DNA from: Herbaspirillum sp. alder98
GTDB taxonomy: Bacteria > Pseudomonadota > Gammaproteobacteria > Burkholderiales > Burkholderiaceae_D
Assembly (NCBI RefSeq): GCF_020179755.1
Contig: NZ_JAIUCY010000003.1
Coordinates: 527,775 to 591,774, forward strand
Length of the DNA stretch: 64,000 nt
Direction of reading: 5' to 3'
Shown: positions 25,949-34,900 of the stretch, in pieces
Layout: each line of letters starts with the position of its first letter
How positions within the stretch are numbered: the first letter of the stretch is position 1
Made by a program: the position numbers and the translations under genes
Notes under the pieces: generated by a model
What the model saw: only the letters and a program-made list of their open reading frames with translations
Database searches by the model: none
What the model was told of the DNA's origin: nothing

Positions 25949-28900
25949 CTAGCGGTGCTGCTCCAACCGACGCCGTTCGTCCGCCGTCAACCGACCCAGT
26001 TCTGCCGGATTGAATCTGCCACCCAGGCCGACGAATTGCACCGGGTTGCTTGCGTCGTAACGACTGGCGGCAGGGCTGCCGCCGGAAGATGCCGGCGCGG
26101 CGTCGCTGCGTTCCATCGATTCATTGCCGAATCCCAGAACCCGCACCGTGAAGACCGACGGCATGGCCTGGCGCGCCGCGGCGCGTTCACGCTGCACCAC
26201 GTCCTGGGCTGCAACGGTGGCCTGGGCCGCCGCCGCACTGGCGTCGCTCAGGGCGCCGATGTTGACTGCCGCGATGACCGGGAGCCCCTTGCTTTCACCC
26301 TTGACCTGGATATTGTCGGCGTTGAGCACCTGCAACGCGGCAATGCTCAGGTTGCCGGCCACCCGCAAGCCTGCGTCGCCGGCATTGACCGTGCCACCCG
26401 GTGCGACCAGATCGACGTCGCCGTCACCCACGGTGCCGATGCCGCTGCCGCTCATGTCCGATTTTTCGCGGATCACGGTCACGCCATCAAGGTCGGTGAC
26501 CACTTCGGGCGCAGAAGGCACACGCACCGTCTTCGCCCCGCGCCCGGCATCGATATTGCCAACCGTAGACCAGATGATCTGGTCGCTGCCTTGCCTAGTC
26601 GCCGCCGGTACGAAGGAAAGTATGCGCGACTGGTTGACCGTGACGTCATTCCTGGCAAACACGTTGATGTGACCCGAAGCCAGCGTGACCAGGCCATAGC
26701 CGACCGGCACGGTGGCGCCCAATGCCGCGACCTGCAGACCGCCGCCAGGAGTCAGCACGTTGATGTCGCCGCCGACCATGGTGCGCAGCATCAGGCTGTT
26801 GGCAGCGACGTCGCCCTTCCAGCCGTTGCCCGGGAACAGCGTGGCAATGGCGGCGTAACCCCGGTTGTAGCCGCCGTTGCGTGGCAGGCCACCCGTGCCG
26901 GGTTCGTTCTGGTCGCGCCCTGCTTCGCGCAATTCAAGCAGATAGACCTGGCGCAGGAACTGCTGGCGCGCCAATGCCGGCAGGGCCTGGAACCGCGCCC
27001 ATGCATCCAGTGGCGTAAGCGTCTCGCCGGTCATGCCTTGCATATACGACACCAGGCCGCGGCGTACGGTCTTTTCCTGTGCGCCGGCGCGCGTCTCTAT
27101 CTGGTCAACCAGGTACAGAGGCAGCAACGTGCCATCCGCCCCACGCGTCTTGAGGTATTCCGGCATGACGGCAACCCGGGCCGGATCGAGGTAGGCGCTG
27201 GCAAAGGCGTCGTAGCCCACCGCACCGTTCAACCCGGCCATGACGGTGATGGCCGCGCCGTTGGTCGGCAGCCCCTTGACCTGGGTATCGGCCATCGGAC
27301 GATTGTTCTGGTCATAGCGCTGGTTGCCCAGCGTCATGACCTGCAGGTTGTCGGCGTACACGTCCCGTCCGGCGGCCAGCACCAGCGTGCCCGCCCCCTG
27401 CATCTCGATGTTGCCCGTCAGCCCTGCAGCTGTCACGTTATCGCGGTCCAGCCGGGTTACCTGCTCTGTCGCCAGGATATCGTTGCCTGCCTCCAGCAGC
27501 GTGGTATCGTACGCATGCACGTTGCGGCCCGCCATGCGCACGCCACGGATGTCGGTGCCTGCACGCACCCAGGTCTGCTCGTTGGCCTTCACGTCGAGTC
27601 CATAGATCGACCCGCGCGCAGCATAGATGCGACTGGGTTCATGATCGTTCACCAGCGGCAGCACATCGGGATTACTGACGCTGCGCAGATACGGGTCCTT
27701 GATTTCGGAGGCGCCCGACCAGTTGATCCGGTTCTCGAGCATGGCCTCCATGTTGATCTGGCTGAACGGTGAACCGGCGCCGGCCGGCATCGTCGGCGAA
27801 GGCATCATCGCCGGCGTGGCGTAAGCCATGCTCAGGGTCGCCGCAAAGCGGATATCGCCATTGGCCACCAGCGACACGTCGTTGGTGGTGCCGGGCAGCA
27901 CGTACAGCGGGCCATCGATGGACAGGCCGCCATTGAGCGCCACCGCCGACAGCCTTGCCGGATAGCGATTACCACCGAAACCGACCAGCGTGTCGTTATC
28001 GAAGAAGTTCAGCTTCAGATCGCGGAAGATGAACTGTGTGCGGTTGACGAAGGTGATGTCGCCGCCGGTGGAGACCAGTTTCAACGCACTGCGGTCGGTA
28101 TAGCCGCTCATGTAGGCGCCGTAGTTGAGCAATTGCCCATCACTGCGCAAGCCTTCGCCATTTCCCACCAACAACGGATCGATCACGCTTTGCAGCACCA
28201 GGTTGCCGGCCGTGCGCAGGCTCAGCGTAGCGTCGCCCAGCGCCAGCAATGGCGCCACCGTATAGCTCGACCTGACGAAGTGGCCGGCACTGTCGTCGCG
28301 GTCGACGTTGACGCTGTAGCCGACGCCGGTCTCACCGGCGCGGATCTCGCCGGCGCCGCGCGCCACGTAATATTGCCCGCCCAGGATCGCGCCACCCGCC
28401 TCGACCTGCAAGGCGCCGCCGTTGCGGGTCTCGACTTGCATCGCCTCGCTGGCCGAGCGCCCGCCGCGCACGCGCATGTTGGTCGGCAATGCGACCAGCA
28501 GGTTACGCAGGTCGCCGCCGGCACTGACACTCACGTTGCCGCCGCCCAAGGCGCCCACGCCCTGCTGGAACCTGCCGTAGTCGATCCACCAGCTCGACTG
28601 TTCGGCCGGGTGCGTCAGGTAGCCGTAGGTACCATCAGGCCGGATACCCGATTCGCCGTTCTGGTATTCACCGAAATAGCGTTGGGCGTTCAGCGTGCCC
28701 TGGCGGTTGAGCCACTCGCTGAAGTGCTGCCCCGAAGGCTGGGCCGCGATGCTGCCCTGCACCGCGATGTCGAGATTGCCGCCTTCCACGCCATAGCTGG
28801 CGTTCGGCTTGGCGGTGGTGAAATCGGTCCAGACGGTGGCATCCCGGCGACCGGCGGTATAGATCACCGATTCCTTGTGCGCCAGCGTGAGGTCACGTCC

Positions 28901-31900
28901 GGCGCGTACCTCGATATCGCCGGCGCCGGTACGCACTAGCTTGCCCACACCATTGTCGGGCGCAGGCAGGTTGCCGTCAGGCGGTGCCGTATTGGCCGTA
29001 CCGATGACGATCGAACCCTTGCCTGCGGCCAGCGTTGCCAGCGGCTTCATCGCCAGCGTGTAGGCCGAATTGAGGTCGCCGCCGGCGACCAGCCGCAGGT
29101 TCCAGGAGGCGCCCTGTTGCAGTACACCGCTACGGCCTGCGACATCGAAACCATCGCTCAAGTGGCTGTTGATGGCCAGGTTGCCACCGGCGCGCAGGCT
29201 CAGCGTGCCTTCGCGAGCACCGGCAAAATCAGTGAACAGGTTCCAGTCGCTGTTAAGGCTCAGGTCGCCCTCGCTCCTGATCTCGATGCCGGGCATCACC
29301 GCCAGGGTGGTGCCAAGGCGGTTGGCGATAGCACCGGCGGCGTTGCTGAACCGGCCGGCGTGGGCTACCGCATCGGCCTTCACCGAATCGACCGTAGCAC
29401 CGTCGTAATCCCGCACGTCATAACTGCTGACGCCTTCGAGCACGGCTGAACGTGCGCCACTGACGACCGCGTTCAATGCGGTGACTTCAATGTCGTCGTG
29501 CGTGGCGTTCTGGCGGGAGCGCAACCGTACGCGGCCACCCTCATTGCCTGTCACGTCGATACGTCCGCCCGACAGGTTCAACTGTCCGCCGACGGCTTCG
29601 AGGGTGACCCGCCCGGTACCGAGTTCACTGGTGGCGCCAGCGAGCAACTGCGCACCGGCGCGCATGGCCACACCGTTGCCGCCGGTGATGCGGATGAGGC
29701 CCCCGTAAGGCGAGCGCGCGTCCACCGTGCCGGCGATGTCGATGCTGCCACGGTCGGCCGTGAGGCCGAAGTCTTCCACCGTGGTCAGTCCGGCCAGCAC
29801 GACGTCACCCTGGCGGATGCGGAACTGCCGGGAGCGGTTGAAGCCGGCGTCGTTGAGTCGCTGGCTGAAGCCGGCGAAGTCGGACAGCATGCCGATGTCG
29901 AGCGAGAAACTGCCGGCCTTGCCGCGCATGGCGCCGTCACCGCCGGCTTGCGCGGCAATGGTGCCGTCCAGCACCACGGTGCCGCCGCTGGAGGCCAGCG
30001 CCAGCATGCCTGCGTTACCGCCGCCCGGATGCGCCGCCAGGTTCAGGCTGCTGCCCGCGTCCAGCCTGACGTCGCCGCCCACGGCCGACAGGTTGATACG
30101 ACCTGCATCGGCGTATTCGGCGACGTCGAAGAAGCGCTTGGCGAAGCCGCTCACGTCAATACCTGCACCGTCTGCCACCACCAGATTGCCACCGGTGGCG
30201 GCCATGTCGACGCTGCCACCGAGCGCCACGATACGGCTGCCGACGAAGATATCGGCGCCACCAAGATTGAGTCGTGTGCCCAGGCTATCCTGCAGATCGC
30301 CGACGGCCGCAGCCGCGCCGGCCGGGGCGACCACACGCAGCGCACCTTGCGACACCACACTTTGCACGGCACCACCACGGCCGGTCAGCAAGGGCGTCTG
30401 CAGCGTCAGCGCAGCACCGGACAGCACCTCCCCGGCGCCTTCGCCGACGATCTGTTCACGGCCCGCCAGCGTGACGGCACTGAAACCATCGAAACGCTTC
30501 TGACCCACGCCCAGCACCAGGGTCGCGGCGTCCAGCGTGAACCCACCGCCACCGACCGCGCCCGACGCCTGGGCATTCGCACCGCTGTTGGCCAGGGCGA
30601 TACGTTCACCCCTGATGATCACGTCGCCCGCACCGCGACCGACGAATGCGCCGCCATCGAAAGTGAGCGAGGCCAGGCCCGCCGCCCCCAGGTCGAGCGA
30701 GCGGTAGAAATCGAAATCGGAGTAACTGCGCAAGGTCAAGTGGCTGGTATTGGCCAGTTGCGACAGCGCGCCGGCATCGAGCACCATGCCCGCGGTGCCG
30801 CCGCCGAACCCGATGCGTCCCGATGCCACCGACAGGTCGGCGCCGATCACCTGGGCGGAACTGGCCAGCTCCGTCGTCCGTGTGGCGTCGATCAGCAACG
30901 CCTTGTCGCCATTGACGATAGCACCCGCGCCGATGTTGACCAGGCCGCCCTGCAAGGTGTCCACATTCTGCCGGATCACCCTGACCGTGTCGCTGGTACT
31001 CACCCGCACCAGCGCGCCCCAGTCGCGCGACGGTGTGGTCAGTACATCGTCAACGGCATCCTTGGCGTCGATCACACCGTCATTGTTGTCGTCCAGGGTG
31101 CCGTCGGGATCGGTGTAGATTGCCGCTACCTTGGGCTTCATCACCAGATTGCCGGCGCTGCGTCCGCCTGCTCCCCGGGCGCTGACCCGGCTGCCGGTCT
31201 CGATGGCCACCCGGTCGCTAGCGGCCAGGATGATTTCAGGTCCGACCAGCTCCGAGCCGTCCGCGTTGCGCACCACGATGTCGGTGGCGCTCACATCCAG
31301 CTCCAGCCCGAGTGCGTTGCCGGAGCGCTTGCCGCCAATCAGGAGACTGCCGGCGCCGAAGTTCGACAGGCTGGTCGCATCGATGATGAGGTAGCCGTCG
31401 GCCTGCAGGCTTGCTGCGTCCTGCCCGGCCCCCACGATCGCGATCTTCTTGCCGGCGATGTCGACCAGCCCGCCACGCCCACCCAGGTCGGGGGCGGATC
31501 GCAGCGTACCGTCCAGCGTCAGCCGCTGGCCGGCCTCGAAGACCACGGAGCCACCGTCGCGCGGCAAGCGCGGCGTGACCACGTTGGTGCCGCTCAGGCG
31601 ATACTGGGTGAGCTTGAAGGCGTCGGACGAGAAGAAGTCGTTGGCGAAGGCTTCGTTGTATTCGCTGTACCGACGCAAGGTGCCACCGGACATCACACGC
31701 CAGGTAGAGGCTTGGGCATCCTGGGTACCGGTGAAGACGCTCCCGCCCTTGCCCTGCATGAAGAGGATGCCATCCGGGCCGACCGCGGCCCGCACCAGCG
31801 GACCACCCCAGGCCTGGCCGGTCGCCTGCACGGCGAAGGCGCCTGGCAGCAGCGCGTAGCGTGCCGGCAGCAAGTTGTACCAGCCGGCGGCCAGGCCCGG

Positions 31901-34900
31901 ACCACCGGCCAGCCAGACGCGTCGTCCGGCCTCGCCGGCGCTGGCGGGTGCGGCGCCGGCCTGCCCTGGCAGGATGGCGAACATGCCAGGTAGATTGAGC
32001 ACATCGTGCGAACCGCCCGGACCCGCCACGAACTCCCAGCTATACAGGTCACCGCCACCCTCGATGTTGACGATCGCCTCCTTGGCCAGTCCAACATCGG
32101 GAGACTTCAGGCTGATGCGTTTTGCAGGCGGTGCGGACAGCGAACCCGACGACGGATTGTTGATATCCGCAGGCTTGGTCGGATCGTGCCAGTGCTCGTT
32201 ATTAACCAAGGTGCCATACGGCACGATCACGCCCACGCCCGACACCGAAGTGAGGCTGCCGGCGCCGAGCGAAAGACGTTCACTCGCATCAAGCTCGATC
32301 TGGCCGAACGGCGCACGCAATACGCCGTTTTGCGCAATCACGGGGGCGGCCAGGCGCAGCGTACCGCCGGCCGACAGTGGATTGCCGCCGATGGCATCGC
32401 CAAGACGCTCGACGCTGATCGAATCGGTAGCGCGAATCACGCCGATCATCGCTGTTGCCGGGTAGATCTGGCCGGCCTTGAGCACCAGTTGTCCATCAAC
32501 GTCCAGGTTGATCTGCAGGCGCCCTTCAGCCAATTGCTCGGGTAGCGCACCGCCCATGCGGATTTCGCCGGCTTCAAGCACCGTGCGGCCGAAGCCGGTA
32601 ATACGCACACTGCCTTCGGGCGACACGCCCGGTTCACTGCCGGAAGAAATGTCGATCAACTGGCCGGCCAGCGTCAATTCGCCCCGGGCGTCGGAGACCT
32701 CGGCTGCCAGCGACGCCGGTGCCGTACCCTGCATGGCGATCAGGTTGATGTGCGGTGCGCTCAGCGACGACGAACTGTCGGCATGCCCGACGATCTTGCC
32801 CTGCAGCGAAATGGAGCGCTCCATGGCAATACGCGCGCTGTCGAGGCGAATCGGACCCAGTGACGAATTGAGCAGCGACAGGTCGGCAAAGCCGCCCTTG
32901 GCAAACGACGCCGGACGTACCGTGAGCGTATAGGCCTGACCAGGCTTTTGCATGCCATCACGCAGCAAATCGTTGCCACCGAATAGCGCGTCGCGGAACA
33001 GGTCCATCGCTTCCTGCGAGAGTCCGAATTGCGCCGGGTCGAGCGGCGCGGGCGGACCCGGCGCGGCCAACCGGTCCGATATCACCAGCTCCTTTGTATC
33101 GATCAGGGCTGCAATCAACGACGACGAAATGATCATCGGGCCGTTGACCACATAGCCGAAGTCCCGAAGCCCCGGCGCCCAGTCATAATCCAACCCCTGG
33201 CTCCAATCGCCGCAGACACCGTCGCCGGGCAGGCCATAGCAATCCGGATCGCTCAACATCTGCTTGATTTGATCCAATACCGTGCCACCCTGGGCGGAAG
33301 GCGCGAACATGTTCAGCGCAATGCGCCCACCGACGCCACCCGGACCTCCTGCATGGCCTACCATGGTGCTCTCGACCAGCCCCTTCCCCTTGATCTGGAT
33401 CAGCCCACCGTTACTGTCGAGCGTGATCTTGGGCAACGTCGGCGACGCGCGCCGACCAAACAGCACCGAATCGGGCACGCCATCGATTTCACCCGTGGCA
33501 CCGGATACATCGATCAGCCCGCCCTTGGCCAGCAGCACTTCACCCGCCTGGATGTCGACCGTGCCACCATCGAGCACTTTGCCGGCCTGGCGGCCGCGCT
33601 CGTCGGTGTAGATCAGTGGCACGCCACGCGAGAGCAGTTCGCCGCCGGCCTGCAAGGTGACCTTGCCCCCGGACAGCGCAATGCGTCCGGCCGCTGCATC
33701 GAGCCGCCCTGCAATATCGACTGCGCCAAGATTACCACCGGCGTTGATCAACAAGGTGCCACCGGTGTCGGTATGCACCACGGCGCCGGCACCAACCGAA
33801 ATCATGCCGTTGGCCGTGCCGAGCGAAAGCTGGGCCGGTTTGCGCGTGGCCCGTTGCTCGGGAGACAGCATGCCCAAGGGAGCGGTAGAAGCCAGGCTCA
33901 CACCGCTGGCCAGGGAGCGCCAGTCAAGCTCGTCAAGCACCAGGCTCGATGCCTGCTGCGACACCTCGATGCCTGCCGGCACGACGATGTCGCCGTTGCC
34001 ACGCACCGAGACCGAGACCCGACCAAAGCCACGTTCACCATACAGCGTCGGCGGCAGCAGCGTGACGACAGGCTTGCCGGTGACCGGGTCTGGCGCTGCG
34101 CTGCCGCCGATCTGTACCGACGAGAACACATCGAGCGCCAGGCTACCGGCAGCGCCTGCAGACCAGGCCCGCAAGTTCAGCGCTGCCAGGTCCAGCTCGG
34201 GAGTGACGCCCACCAGCGTGACCGAGCCGGCGTCACCCACGCGCAGCGATGGCCGGGCGTCTTTGCCGATGTCCACGCGCCCCCCGCCCGACACATCGAA
34301 CACGGCATCCGGATGGGCCGATATCTTCGCCACGTTCACCGTAATGGCGCCGCCGTTGATCGCCCAGCCGCCGCTGGTGACCCCATCGCGCCAGGCATTG
34401 ATCCACTGGCCGCTGACGTCGAGACCGCCATCGCGGCTGACCTTGAGTGCGCCGTTGGACGACGACAAGCTGATGGCCCCGCCTGCAATGCGAATCTGGC
34501 CATTGATGCGGATGTCGTTGGTCGAGCCTTCGGTGCCGGCGACGAACAGCGATGCGCCCGGCGCCAGTTGCAGGTTGGCACCGGCGGCAAGCTCGAAGTC
34601 ACCGCGAATATTGTTGAGAACGATGGTGCCCATGCCCGAATTGCTCAGCATGTCGTCCGACAGGTAGGTCAGCTTGCGCGAAACGGATTGGCCCGGCAGC
34701 ACCGGCATGTAAAACTCTTCGGCAAGCTTCGTGGTCGCCGTGAAATCGGCGCCCAGCCGCTTGGGGTCGTGGCTGACGATGATCGTGCCGGGCGACCACG
34801 GCCGGCCGTCAGGCGTGTTTTCACCCAGCTCGACGCGCCCCCCGTTGTTGCTCACCGACTTTTGCTGCGGACGGTTGCCGGCCACCGTGCCGCCGAGCAT

